Positions 9,124 through 17,582 of a stretch of 52,440 nt of DNA are shown piece by piece. A model generated the notes under the pieces. The model made no database searches. It saw only the letters and a program-made list of their open reading frames with translations, and had not been told where the DNA came from. The position numbers were made by a program, and so were the translations under genes. The stretch covers positions 1 to 52,440 of the forward strand of contig OMUU01000160.1 in assembly GCA_900314295.1 (NCBI GenBank), read 5' to 3'. The first letter of the stretch is position 1, and the number at the start of each line of letters is the position of its first letter. The stretch comes from an uncultured Lachnospiraceae bacterium (GTDB lineage Bacteria; Bacillota; Clostridia; Lachnospirales; Lachnospiraceae).

Positions 9124-9132
9124 TGATATACT
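9124..9132 (+). promoter_or_regulatory. Possible extended -10 promoter of the nfn pair
   Basis: TGATATACT is an extended -10 (TGn plus TATACT) about 40 bp before the nfnA start, with no good -35. A second pair, TTGAAT (9132-9137) and TATATT (9155-9160), has ideal spacing but would start transcription inside the ribosome-binding site. The rest of 8967-9171 is AT-rich with small inverted repeats (CTGT..ACAG at 9024-9042; GATATCAT/ATGATAT around 9101-9129) that could be operators. Confidence 0.35.
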
Positions 9133-9171
9133 TGAATTGCGCGAAATATATTTTTATATTAGGAGGACAAT

Positions 9172-10059
9172 ATGTATAAGATTTTGTCTGCAGACAACCT
9201 GGCCGCAAATATCTACCGCATGGTAGTAGAAGCGCCAATGGTAGCAAAACATTGTCAGCCCGGGCAGTTCATTATTGCCAAGGTTGATGAAGTAGGGGAG
9301 CGTATTCCTCTGACTATCTGTGATTACGATCGGGAAAACGGCACGATTACTATCGTATTCCAGCCAATCGGTAATTCTACCAAGAGAATGGCTGAGCTTA
9401 CGACAGGCGATTCCTTCGAGGATTTCGTCGGACCGCTCGGACGTCCGTCCGATCTGATCGACACCCCGATCGAAGAGCTTAAGAAGAGAAGCATTGTCTT
9501 CATCGCCGGAGGTGTCGGAACCGCACCGGTATATCCGCAGGTGAAATGGCTCCATGAACACGGTGTAACTGCAGATGTCATCATCGGCGCAAAAAATAAA
9601 GATCTTGTCATCCTTGAGGATGAATTCAAATCGGTCTGCAATCTCTACATCACCACAGACGACGGCTCCTATCAGCGCAAGGGAATGGTAACCGTTTGCC
9701 TTCAGGATCTGATTGAAAAAGAAGGAAAGCATTATGACTGGTGCGTTGCGATCGGACCGATGATCATGATGAAGTTCGTATGCAAGCTGACAAAGGAATA
9801 TGGAATTCATACCGTTGTCAGCATGAACCCGATCATGGTCGACGGTACCGGCATGTGCGGCGCCTGCCGTGTCATGGTCGGCGGGGAAGTGAAATTCGCG
9901 TGTGTAGATGGACCGGAGTTTGACGGCCATCTGATCGATTTTGATCAGGCTATGCAGAGGAACAGAATGTATCAGACAGAGGAAGGCCGCGCAATCCTGA
10001 AGGCTCAGGAAGGCGATACCCATCACGGCGGCTGCGGAATGTGCGGAGGTGACAAGTAA
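9172..10059 (+). CDS. NfnA-like FAD/NAD-binding, 2Fe-2S subunit
   Basis: This 295-residue protein belongs to the sulfide/dihydroorotate-dehydrogenase-like FAD/NAD(P) family (ferredoxin-NADP reductase alpha). An N-terminal FAD-binding barrel contains RIPLTICDYD. A nucleotide-binding domain contains IAGGVGTAPVYPQ, and a C-terminal cysteine cluster (MCGACRV, FACVDGPEFDGH) should bind 2Fe-2S. With the next gene it would form an NADH-dependent ferredoxin:NADP oxidoreductase (electron-bifurcating Nfn) or a GltB-independent relative. AGGAGG precedes the ATG. An extra HHGGCGMCGG tail has two further cysteines. The stop overlaps the next start by one base. Confidence 0.88.
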   Translation: MYKILSADNLAANIYRMVVEAPMVAKHCQPGQFIIAKVDEVGERIPLTICDYDRENGTITIVFQPIGNSTKRMAELTTGDSFEDFVGPLGRPSDLIDTPIEELKKRSIVFIAGGVGTAPVYPQVKWLHEHGVTADVIIGAKNKDLVILEDEFKSVCNLYITTDDGSYQRKGMVTVCLQDLIEKEGKHYDWCVAIGPMIMMKFVCKLTKEYGIHTVVSMNPIMVDGTGMCGACRVMVGGEVKFACVDGPEFDGHLIDFDQAMQRNRMYQTEEGRAILKAQEGDTHHGGCGMCGGDK

Positions 10060-11462
10060 TGGAAGTTGATATGCTGAAGAAAGTTCCTGTCAGAGAACAG
10101 GATCCCAAGGTTCGTGCCACAAACTTCGATGAGGTCTGCCTTGGATATAATCAGGAAGAGGCTATGGCAGAGGCTACCAGATGCCTGAACTGCAAGAAGC
10201 CGAAGTGTGTTGAGGGATGCCCCGTTCATATTAATATTCCGGCATTTATCAGCGGCGTAAAGGACGGCGATTTCCGGCATGCCTATGATGTCATCAGCGA
10301 ATCCAGTTCCCTTCCCGCTGTCTGTGGACGTGTATGTCCGCAGGAGACACAGTGCGAGGAGAGATGTATCCGCGGAATCAAGGGAGAAGCTGTTTCCATC
10401 GGAAAGCTCGAGAGATTCACGGCGGACTGGGCAAAGGAAAATGGAATCAAACCGACGCCTGCAAAAGAGAAAAATGGCCACAAGGTTGCCATCATCGGTG
10501 CCGGTCCTTCCGGACTTACCTGTGCCGGAGACCTCGCAAAGCTCGGCTATGATGTGACGATTTTTGAGGCCCTTCATAAGGCGGGCGGCGTTCTCGCCTA
10601 CGGAATTCCTGAATTCCGTCTTCCCAAGGACAAGGTTGTCGAGAAGGAAGTCGAGAACGTAAAGAGTCTCGGCGTAAAGATCGATACCAATGTGGTCATC
10701 GGAAAATCCGTAACGGTTGACGAGCTTCTCGGTGAGGAGGGCTTTGAGGCTGTATTCATCGGCTCCGGCGCCGGACTTCCTCGTTTCATGAACATTCCCG
10801 GAGAGACCGCACTCGGCGTGTTCTCCGCCAACGAGTATCTGACCCGGAACAACCTCATGAAGGCTTACCGTGATGATTATTACACCCCGATTCACAGAGG
10901 AAAGAAGGTAGTCGTTGTCGGCGGCGGCAACGTTGCCATGGACGCTGCGAGAACCGCTCTTCGCCTCGGAGCAGAGGTTCATATTGTATATCGCCGTTCC
11001 GAAGAGGAGCTCCCGGCGCGCCGTGAGGAAGTTCATCACGCAAAGGAAGAGGGTATCATTTTTGACCTTCTGACGAATCCGGTAGAGATCATCGCGGACG
11101 AGAAGACGGGCTGGGTAAAATCTATCCGCTGCATCCGCATGGAGCTCGGAGAGCCGGACGCTTCCGGCAGACGCCGCCCGGTTGAGATCCCGGGTTCCGA
11201 GTTCAATATGGACTGTGATACGGTAATCATGTCCCTCGGAACTTCTCCGAACCCTCTGATTTCCTCTACCACGGTCGGACTCGACGTGAATAAGAGAAAA
11301 TGTATTATTGCCAGCGAGGAGAACGGCCAGACTACGAAGACGGGTGTATTTGCCGGCGGCGATGCGGTTACCGGTGCTGCAACCGTAATCCTGGCCATGG
11401 GTGCCGGCAAGGCGGCGGCAAAGGGAATTGACGAATTCATCAAATCCAAATCCGCAAAATGA
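10059..11462 (+). CDS. gltA: NfnB/GltA-like FAD- and Fe-S oxidoreductase subunit
   Basis: The 467-residue protein is usually annotated as NADPH-dependent glutamate synthase small subunit, homotetrameric type; in Nfn complexes it is NfnB. The N-terminal ferredoxin-like region has CLNCKKPKCVEGCP and CGRVCPQETQCEERC for two 4Fe-4S clusters. It is followed by an FAD Rossmann motif (GAGPSGLTCAGDLA near 148), an NADP Rossmann motif (VVGGGNVAMDAART) and a closing GVFAGGDAVTG. It is translationally coupled to the 2Fe-2S subunit with GGAGGT just before the overlap. Pairing with that subunit and absence of a large glutamate synthase subunit favour the Nfn role, which is inference. Confidence 0.88.
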   Translation: MEVDMLKKVPVREQDPKVRATNFDEVCLGYNQEEAMAEATRCLNCKKPKCVEGCPVHINIPAFISGVKDGDFRHAYDVISESSSLPAVCGRVCPQETQCEERCIRGIKGEAVSIGKLERFTADWAKENGIKPTPAKEKNGHKVAIIGAGPSGLTCAGDLAKLGYDVTIFEALHKAGGVLAYGIPEFRLPKDKVVEKEVENVKSLGVKIDTNVVIGKSVTVDELLGEEGFEAVFIGSGAGLPRFMNIPGETALGVFSANEYLTRNNLMKAYRDDYYTPIHRGKKVVVVGGGNVAMDAARTALRLGAEVHIVYRRSEEELPARREEVHHAKEEGIIFDLLTNPVEIIADEKTGWVKSIRCIRMELGEPDASGRRRPVEIPGSEFNMDCDTVIMSLGTSPNPLISSTTVGLDVNKRKCIIASEENGQTTKTGVFAGGDAVTGAATVILAMGAGKAAAKGIDEFIKSKSAK

Positions 11463-11478
11463 TTTTGATTTGCACGGA

Positions 11479-11510
11479 AAGCATCCCGGACTACTCCGGG
11501 ATGTTTTCTG
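11479..11510 (+). terminator. Rho-independent terminator after the nfn pair
   Basis: CATCCCGGA (11482-11490) pairs with TCCGGGATG (11495-11503) around a 4-nt loop, followed by TTTTCT. Confidence 0.85.
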
Positions 11511-11582
11511 TTAAGCGATTATCGCTTCTTCGGTCTTATGTGTCTCGCACCAGGGAGCTTTATCCCCGCGAAATGAGGTTTC

Positions 11583-12062
11583 ATGAAAATCACAATTGCC
11601 TGTGTCGGAAAAATCAAGGAAAAATATCTGACGGCCGGAATTGCCGAGTACAGCAAGCGGCTCAGCCGTTATTGTACGCTTCAGATCATCGAAGCCGCTG
11701 ACGAGAAAACTCCGGATGGAGCCTCCGAGGCGGAGGAGACTGCGATCAAGGAAAAGGAAGGGGACAGGCTTCTGAAGCTCATCCCTGACAATGCCTATGT
11801 GATTGCGCTCGCCATCGACGGACAGATGATGAATTCTGTGGAATTTTCCGAACAGATTTCCTCATTGACCGTCCGTGGAATCAGTCATATAGTATTTGTG
11901 ATTGGCGGCTCGCTCGGCCTCTCTCCGCAGGTTCTCGGAAGAGCCGATCAAAAGCTCAGCTTCTCAAAGATGACGTTTCCGCACCAGCTGATGCGCATGA
12001 TTCTTCTGGAGCAGATTTACCGGAGCTTCCGTATTCTGCACCATGAGCCGTATCACAAGTAA
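11583..12062 (+). CDS. rlmH: 23S rRNA (pseudouridine1915-N3)-methyltransferase RlmH
   Basis: The 159-residue length and the sequence are typical of RlmH (SPOUT family). This small dimeric enzyme uses SAM to methylate pseudouridine 1915 in helix 69 of 23S rRNA. The start [16 protein letters not shown], the trefoil-knot loop [11 protein letters not shown] and the end [19 protein letters not shown] are hallmarks. GAGGTT lies just ahead of the ATG. A terminator precedes the gene; no separate promoter was recognised. The 158 bp after it hold an imperfect dyad near 12098-12134 and no gene. Confidence 0.97.
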   Translation: MKITIACVGKIKEKYLTAGIAEYSKRLSRYCTLQIIEAADEKTPDGASEAEETAIKEKEGDRLLKLIPDNAYVIALAIDGQMMNSVEFSEQISSLTVRGISHIVFVIGGSLGLSPQVLGRADQKLSFSKMTFPHQLMRMILLEQIYRSFRILHHEPYHK

Positions 12063-12220
12063 ATGTCCATGTGCCGAAGACGGCGCGGAAGCTGCGAACC
12101 ATCGAAGGGAAGCGGAAACTTCGAATCGTGGTATGCTTGCGAAAGTGCGGAACACAAAGCAATCCGAAGTTTATGCAGTTAACGGCACAAGGTATCGCAT
12201 GAGTGTTTCTAATATTATCT

Positions 12221-12769
12221 ATGACAGATTGTAAACGAATAAAAAACAGAATAGAGACTCTTATTCAGGATCTCCCCGTGTTTGAATACGGTTTTCTGAC
12301 ACCAGAGCAGATTGCATTTACGGACAAAGTAAGGGCGGTCTGTCGCCTGGAGTGCAAACGATACGGAACCAGCTGGTCCTGTCCGCCTGCCGTCGGCACG
12401 GTCGCGGAATGCCGGGAGAGATGTCATGCCTTCCGGGGAGCTTTTTTCTTTTCCACCGTCCATGAGATCAAGGACAGCATGAACCTTACGGAGTCTTTTC
12501 AAACGAAGCTCTCCCATGAACAGACAACCGATAGCATCGAGAAGAGAATGCGAGAAGACGGCCTGGAAACGTACCGTCTGTCCGGGGATTCCTGCAGCAT
12601 CTGCCCCCAATGCACCTATCCCGGCAAACCCTGCCGTTTTCCCGAGCGTATGCACCCGTGCATTGAAGGCCACGGCATCGTCGTGGCAAAGCTCGCCGAG
12701 GCATGCGGCATGGAATATTATATCGACGAGCACACGCAGCTTTGGTTTTCTCTCATTTTTTATCGCTGA
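12221..12769 (+). CDS. DUF2284 cysteine-rich metal-binding protein
   Basis: This small soluble protein (182 residues from the ATG at 12221) belongs to the DUF2284 family. It has a Cys-rich N-terminal block (CRLECKRYGTSWSCPPAVG) and a C-terminal block CSICPQCTYPGKPC followed by PERMHPC, which resembles Fe-S or zinc ligation. The family's biochemical function is not established. No strong ribosome-binding site is visible, so the exact start is uncertain; a GTG at 12203 is an alternative. It ends 23 bp before phoH and may be co-transcribed with it. Confidence 0.75.
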   Translation: MTDCKRIKNRIETLIQDLPVFEYGFLTPEQIAFTDKVRAVCRLECKRYGTSWSCPPAVGTVAECRERCHAFRGAFFFSTVHEIKDSMNLTESFQTKLSHEQTTDSIEKRMREDGLETYRLSGDSCSICPQCTYPGKPCRFPERMHPCIEGHGIVVAKLAEACGMEYYIDEHTQLWFSLIFYR

Positions 12770-12792
12770 GAACGCACAGTGAGGATGATAAA

Positions 12793-13812
12793 TTGGCAGT
12801 TATTGAAGAACAGTTGGAAATTCCCGCAGAACATGAAAAGAATGTATACGGAGAATTCGATCAGAACGTTAAGAAAATCGAGAGAACTCTCGGTGTGACT
12901 CTCCTTTCGAGGGACGGCTCCCTGAAGATCGTCGGCCCCGCGTCGAATGTGACCGCCGCCCGCCGAATGCTTGACGATTTAATCGAGCTTTCCGCGCGTG
13001 GCAACGAAATCACCGAACAGAATATCAACTATATGCTTTCTATGGCGATGGAATCCAGAGAATCTGATGTTCTGGAGCTGGACAGCGATTTGATCTGCCA
13101 CACAATCAATGGAAGAGCAGTGAAACCGAAGACGGTCGGACAGAAGCAGTATGTGGACGCCATCCGAAACCACATGATTACCTTTGGCATCGGACCTGCC
13201 GGTACCGGAAAGACCTATCTCGCTATGGCAATGGCCATCACCGCTTTCCGGAATGACGAGGTCAGCAGGATCATTCTGACCCGTCCCGCCATTGAAGCCG
13301 GAGAAAAGCTGGGCTTTCTGCCGGGCGATCTTCAGAGTAAGATTGACCCTTACCTCCGCCCCCTCTATGATGCCCTGTATCAGATCATGGGCGCCGAGAG
13401 CTTCCAGCGGAACATGGAGAAAGGGCTGATCGAGGTAGCTCCTCTCGCATATATGAGAGGGCGCACGCTCGACGATGCCTATATCATACTCGATGAGGCG
13501 CAGAATACGACTCCCGCGCAGATGAAGATGTTCCTGACTCGAATCGGTTTCGGCTCAAAGGTCGTCATCACCGGCGATATGACACAGAAGGATCTCGCGG
13601 CAGGCGTGACCTCCGGACTTGATGTCGCGGCAAAGGTTCTCCGCCGGGTCGAGGGGATTGCTTTTTGTGAACTCACCAGCAGAGATGTCGTCCGCCATCC
13701 GCTGGTGCAGAAGATTGTGGAAGCCTACGAGAAATACGAGAAAAAGGATACTGCCCGGTCCCGCCAGGATACACACAAATCCAGGCAGGGGCGGTCTTCT
13801 TCCCGAAAATAG
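12793..13812 (+). CDS. phoH: PhoH-like ATPase
   Basis: The 339-residue protein starts best at TTG 12793, with GTGAGGA 8 nt upstream; an ATG at 12703 would overlap the previous gene and has no ribosome site. It has an N-terminal KH-like segment (about 15-75), the Walker A GPAGTGKT at 134-141, and the Walker B region IILDEAQNTTP. PhoH proteins are cytoplasmic P-loop ATPases thought to act in RNA metabolism. The neighbour ybeY, an rRNA-maturation endonuclease, is a classic partner and supports that role. Confidence 0.93.
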   Translation: MAVIEEQLEIPAEHEKNVYGEFDQNVKKIERTLGVTLLSRDGSLKIVGPASNVTAARRMLDDLIELSARGNEITEQNINYMLSMAMESRESDVLELDSDLICHTINGRAVKPKTVGQKQYVDAIRNHMITFGIGPAGTGKTYLAMAMAITAFRNDEVSRIILTRPAIEAGEKLGFLPGDLQSKIDPYLRPLYDALYQIMGAESFQRNMEKGLIEVAPLAYMRGRTLDDAYIILDEAQNTTPAQMKMFLTRIGFGSKVVITGDMTQKDLAAGVTSGLDVAAKVLRRVEGIAFCELTSRDVVRHPLVQKIVEAYEKYEKKDTARSRQDTHKSRQGRSSSRK

Positions 13813-13817
13813 GCGCC

Positions 13818-13850
13818 GCTGTTCCCGATGCTCCATGAGGCTGGAACAGC
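13818..13850 (+). other. Intercistronic hairpin between phoH and ybeY
   Basis: GCTGTTCC (13818-13825) and GGAACAGC (13843-13850) are a perfect 8-bp inverted repeat without a T tract. It may be an RNA processing or stability element rather than a terminator. Confidence 0.5.
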
Positions 13851-13872
13851 AGAAATTTCAGAGGTGCAGATT

Positions 13873-14394
13873 ATGACATTAAACCTTGAAAATGAACAGG
13901 ATTATAAGATTCCCTTCGATTACGAGGAGACCGCAAAGCAGGTGATCCGGCAGGTTCTCACGTCCGAGAAGTGTCCCTACGAGGCAGAAGTGAATCTGAC
14001 CTTTGTAGATAATGAAGAGATTCACCGCCTGAACCGGGAGTTCCGTCAGATTGACCGGGCAACCGATGTTCTGTCCTTTCCGATGACGGACTGGGAGAGT
14101 CCCGCGGATTACAGCTGTCTCGAAGACGAAGAGGCTTCCGCGGATTCCTTTAACCCGGAGACCGGCGAGCTTCTCCTCGGAGACATTGTGATCTCGGTGG
14201 AGAGAGCGGCAGAGCAGGCAAAGGAATACGGACATTCTCTGAAACGGGAAATTGCCTTTCTCATTGCTCACAGCATGCTTCATCTTCTGGGATATGATCA
14301 CATGGTTCCGGAGGAGGCAGCGGTAATGGAGGGCAAACAGGAGGCAGCTCTTCAGGCTCTCGGCATCACGCGTGACCTTGAAGACCGTCTGTAG
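13873..14394 (+). CDS. ybeY: Endoribonuclease YbeY
   Basis: Translation most likely starts at ATG 13873, 6 nt after GAGGTG, giving 173 residues. The zinc site HSMLHLLGYDH (HxxxHxxxxxH) lies near residue 135. NREFRQIDRATDVLSFP near residue 55 is the second family signature. YbeY is a single-strand RNase needed for 16S rRNA 3'-end maturation and ribosome quality control. An acidic insertion (EDEEASADSFNPETGE) sits between the two motifs, as in many Clostridia. It follows phoH and precedes proB. Confidence 0.95.
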   Translation: MTLNLENEQDYKIPFDYEETAKQVIRQVLTSEKCPYEAEVNLTFVDNEEIHRLNREFRQIDRATDVLSFPMTDWESPADYSCLEDEEASADSFNPETGELLLGDIVISVERAAEQAKEYGHSLKREIAFLIAHSMLHLLGYDHMVPEEAAVMEGKQEAALQALGITRDLEDRL

Positions 14395-14432
14395 ATGAGA
14401 TACTGCCAATTCGTATTTATGGGAGGGCATGG

Positions 14433-15305
14433 ATGAGTATTAGTGCAGAAGTGAGAAAAAAGCTGAAGGACAAGAAAAGGATCGTCATCAAGATCGGCTC
14501 ATCCTCCCTTGCGCACAGGGAGACACAGCGGCTCGATCTCATCAAGGTTGAAATCCTGATCCGGGAGATCTGCGACCTGGTAAATCTGGGAAAAGAGGTC
14601 GTCCTCGTTTCCTCCGGGGCCATCATGGTCGGCCGCGGGACTCTCGGCATCAGCAAGAAGGACGAGACCATCGCACAGAAGCAGGCCTGCGCCGCGGTCG
14701 GACAGGCCAAGCTGATGATGATCTATCAGAAGATTTTCTCGGAATATAATCATGTGTGCGGTCAGATCCTGATGACGAAGCATACCATGCTCGACGCGCT
14801 GAACCGCTACAACACCGTCAACTGCTTCCGGGAAATGTTCAAGGCAGGTGTCATCCCGGTCGTAAATGAAAATGACACCATCGCCACCTATGAAATCGAC
14901 TCTCTGTCTGTTTTCGGAGACAATGATCATCTGTCTGCCGTTGTAGCGGCAATGATCCACGCGGATCTTTTGATTCTGCTTTCCGACATTGACGGTCTCT
15001 ACACCGATGATCCACATACGAATCCCAATGCCAGGTTCATCGATGTCGTCGACAGGATTGATGACAACCTGATGCATATGGGAAAATCCACGACCGGGAG
15101 CAATGCGGGCACCGGCGGAATGGCCACAAAGCTTTCAGCCGCAAGGGTGGCTACGATGGGCGGCTGCGACATGATTATCGCGAGCGGCGAGGATTTTCAT
15201 GTGATACATGAAATTATCCGCGGAGAAAATATCGGAACTCTCTTTCTGGCGGACCCGAAGGACGAATTCTACCTCCTGGATTACCTGGAACAAATGGATA
15301 CCTGA
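14433..15305 (+). CDS. proB: Glutamate 5-kinase (without PUA domain)
   Basis: The 290-residue amino-acid kinase phosphorylates glutamate in the first step of proline synthesis. Visible motifs are KIGSSSLAH near the start, VSSGAIMVGRG, the substrate loop VNENDTIATYEI and DNDHLSAVVA, and the nucleotide loop STTGSNAGTGGMATKL. The protein ends after the kinase domain. The C-terminal PUA domain of the E. coli enzyme is absent, giving the short form. The usual partner proA is not adjacent; a 5-formyltetrahydrofolate cyclo-ligase gene follows 12 bp later. GGGAGG precedes the ATG. Confidence 0.93.
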   Translation: MSISAEVRKKLKDKKRIVIKIGSSSLAHRETQRLDLIKVEILIREICDLVNLGKEVVLVSSGAIMVGRGTLGISKKDETIAQKQACAAVGQAKLMMIYQKIFSEYNHVCGQILMTKHTMLDALNRYNTVNCFREMFKAGVIPVVNENDTIATYEIDSLSVFGDNDHLSAVVAAMIHADLLILLSDIDGLYTDDPHTNPNARFIDVVDRIDDNLMHMGKSTTGSNAGTGGMATKLSAARVATMGGCDMIIASGEDFHVIHEIIRGENIGTLFLADPKDEFYLLDYLEQMDT

Positions 15306-15317
15306 TGAGGATAAGCA

Positions 15318-15881
15318 ATGGATAAGAAAGAACTCAGAAAGATTGTTTTTGCCAGAAGGAGAGAAGCCTCGGATGAAGAGGTGACGCAAAAGAGCCGTGC
15401 TATTTTTGCACAGATCAGAAATACTGCGCATTACCGGAATGCTTCCTCCGTATTCTGCTATATGGACCACAAGCACGAGGTCATGACCCGGGAATTTATC
15501 GAGCAGTGCTGGAGAGATGGCAAGAAGGTCGCCGTCCCGAAGGTAAACGGGAAAATCATGAACTTCTACTATATCGAATACTTTGGTCAGCTTGCGCCCG
15601 GAATCATGGGAATTCTGGAGCCCATCACCCACTGCCCGGGAATCGTGCAAAACGCGGATCACGACGAGAACGCTCTGTTCATTATCCCGGGCGTTGCCTT
15701 CGATGAGAAGCGGCATCGCGTCGGATACGGCGGCGGATACTATGATAAGTATCAGGCGGAGCACACGCAGCACACAACCATCGCCGTGGCCTTCGAGTTC
15801 CAGGTCTTCGACGCGGTTCCCTTTGATGCGTACGATATCTGTCCCCGGTACCTTGTCACAGAAGACCGGATTCTGCAATGA
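15318..15881 (+). CDS. 5-formyltetrahydrofolate cyclo-ligase
   Basis: The 187-residue protein converts 5-formyl-THF to 5,10-methenyl-THF with ATP. The N-terminal basic RKIVFARRREAS supplies the nucleotide-binding helix. The C-terminal signature PGVAFDEKRHRVGYGGGYYDKY is nearly canonical. It is probably co-transcribed with proB (12-bp gap). The 175 bp after it carry no gene; they begin with AGATAAAACACGC, which recurs at the end of the window. Confidence 0.94.
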   Translation: MDKKELRKIVFARRREASDEEVTQKSRAIFAQIRNTAHYRNASSVFCYMDHKHEVMTREFIEQCWRDGKKVAVPKVNGKIMNFYYIEYFGQLAPGIMGILEPITHCPGIVQNADHDENALFIIPGVAFDEKRHRVGYGGGYYDKYQAEHTQHTTIAVAFEFQVFDAVPFDAYDICPRYLVTEDRILQ

Positions 15882-16056
15882 GATAAAACACGCCATGCAG
15901 CAGAGGGCTTCCCGCTGTTCGTATCATACATTAGTTACCATTTTTTACTTCATTACATCAACGGAATTACCTGCGAATTGCCCCGTTGCCTTGCGCACGC
16001 AATTCTGCTTCCGGATAGTCGACCGATATCGGTGAATCAGGAAAGGAAATATCATT

Positions 16057-17514
16057 GTGAATAATCAGACCTACGAACAAATCATCAGTAGTATGGACGT
16101 TGAAAAACCCGCACCGGAAAATGAACCATTCCGGCAGTACTATTTTATGGAAAGGGCCCGCCGCAAGCTGGCCGAGATTGCCAAGAAGGCGGGAAGACCG
16201 CTCACCTTCCATGTGGTGACCTTCGGATGCCAGATGAATGCGCGTGACTCCGAAAAGCTCCGGGGAATCCTGGAGGAGATCGGGTACCGGAAAACAGAGT
16301 CCGAGGATGCGGATCTCGTTCTCTACAACACCTGTACCGTTCGCGAAAACGCAAACACCAGGGTATACGGCCGCCTGGGGAAGCTCCATTCCTATAAGAA
16401 GAAAAATCCGCACATGATGATCGGCCTCTGCGGCTGCATGATGCAGGAGGAACATGTCGTATCAAAACTGAAGGAGAGCTACCGCTTCGTAAATCTGATT
16501 TTCGGTACGCACAATATCTACAAGGTGGCAGAGCTGATCTCGGCAGCCCTGGACCACCCGGACCAGATGATCATCGACATTCGGCAGAGCTCCGACCGCA
16601 TGGTCGAACAGCTGCCCGTTGACCGGAAATATTCCTTCAAATCCGGTGTAAATATCATGTACGGCTGCAACAACTTCTGCAGCTACTGCATCGTCCCGTA
16701 TGTCCGCGGCCGGGAGAAGAGCCGTGAACCGATCGAAATCATCCGGGAAATTGAAAACCTCGTCGCGGACGGCGTCCGCGAGGTGATGCTTCTGGGACAG
16801 AATGTAAATTCCTATGGAAAGAATCTTGAAGAACCTGTCAGCTTTGCACAGCTGCTTGAGCAGGTCGTACAGATCGACGGACTGGACCGCGTCCGTTTCA
16901 TGACGTCGCATCCAAAGGATCTGTCCGACGAACTGATCGAGGTGATGGCGAAATATCCGAAGATCTGCAGGCATCTTCACCTTCCGCTCCAGTCCGGAAG
17001 CACAAAAATTCTAAAGGACATGAACCGACGCTACACCAAAGAGTCCTATCTTGCCCTTGTGGACCGCATACGCGCCGCCATTCCGGATATCTCCCTGACA
17101 ACCGACATTATCGTGGGATACCCCGGCGAGACCGAGGAGGATTTCCAGGAAACGCTGGACGTGGTGGCAAAGGTACGCTACGACAGTGCCTTCACCTTCA
17201 TCTATTCCAGGAGAAGCGGAACGCCTGCCGCCTCCATGGAAAATCAGGTTCCCGAGGATGTCGTAAAGGATCGCTTTGACCGGCTTCTCGCTCTCGTTCA
17301 AAAGACCGGGAGAGAACAGACCTCCCGCTTCACCGGTCAGGACAAGGAGGTTCTTGTTGAGCAGGTGAACGAGCAGGATGACCATCTTGTCACCGGCCGG
17401 ATGGACAACAACATCGTCGTGCATCTTCCGGGAGACGCTGCCCTCATCGGACAAATATTAACGGTACATCTGGATGAGTGCCACGGCTTCTACTATATGG
17501 GACATCGGATCTGA
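16057..17514 (+). CDS. miaB: tRNA-2-methylthio-N6-dimethylallyladenosine synthase MiaB
   Basis: The 485-residue radical-SAM methylthiotransferase adds the ms2 group to i6A37 of tRNAs. The UPF0004 domain carries three Cys of the auxiliary cluster (FGCQMNARDSEKL, NTCTVRENA, LCGCMMQEE). The radical-SAM motif CNNFCSYCIVPYVRG binds the second cluster. A TRAM domain closes the protein. Translation starts at GTG 16057 behind AGGAAAGGA. miaA, which makes the i6A substrate, lies 5 kb downstream beyond mutS-mutL, a common clostridial order. Confidence 0.97.
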   Translation: MNNQTYEQIISSMDVEKPAPENEPFRQYYFMERARRKLAEIAKKAGRPLTFHVVTFGCQMNARDSEKLRGILEEIGYRKTESEDADLVLYNTCTVRENANTRVYGRLGKLHSYKKKNPHMMIGLCGCMMQEEHVVSKLKESYRFVNLIFGTHNIYKVAELISAALDHPDQMIIDIRQSSDRMVEQLPVDRKYSFKSGVNIMYGCNNFCSYCIVPYVRGREKSREPIEIIREIENLVADGVREVMLLGQNVNSYGKNLEEPVSFAQLLEQVVQIDGLDRVRFMTSHPKDLSDELIEVMAKYPKICRHLHLPLQSGSTKILKDMNRRYTKESYLALVDRIRAAIPDISLTTDIIVGYPGETEEDFQETLDVVAKVRYDSAFTFIYSRRSGTPAASMENQVPEDVVKDRFDRLLALVQKTGREQTSRFTGQDKEVLVEQVNEQDDHLVTGRMDNNIVVHLPGDAALIGQILTVHLDECHGFYYMGHRI

Positions 17515-17533
17515 TCGGGAATCCGATTTCTTT
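17504..17533 (+). terminator. Possible weak terminator spanning the miaB stop
   Basis: ATCGGAT (17504-17510) and ATCCGAT (17521-17527) form a 7-bp stem across the miaB stop codon, followed by TTCTTTC. The T tract is poor, so read-through into mutS is likely. Confidence 0.35.
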
Positions 17534-17582
17534 CGAATCATAACCAAACGCCCATCCGTTGAAAGAGAGGTTTCTATCAAAT

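Noticed and set aside
10023..11039. Minus-strand open frame opposite the NfnB-like gene
   Set aside because: It is a shadow of a conserved Fe-S flavoprotein gene; its product has no recognisable domain.
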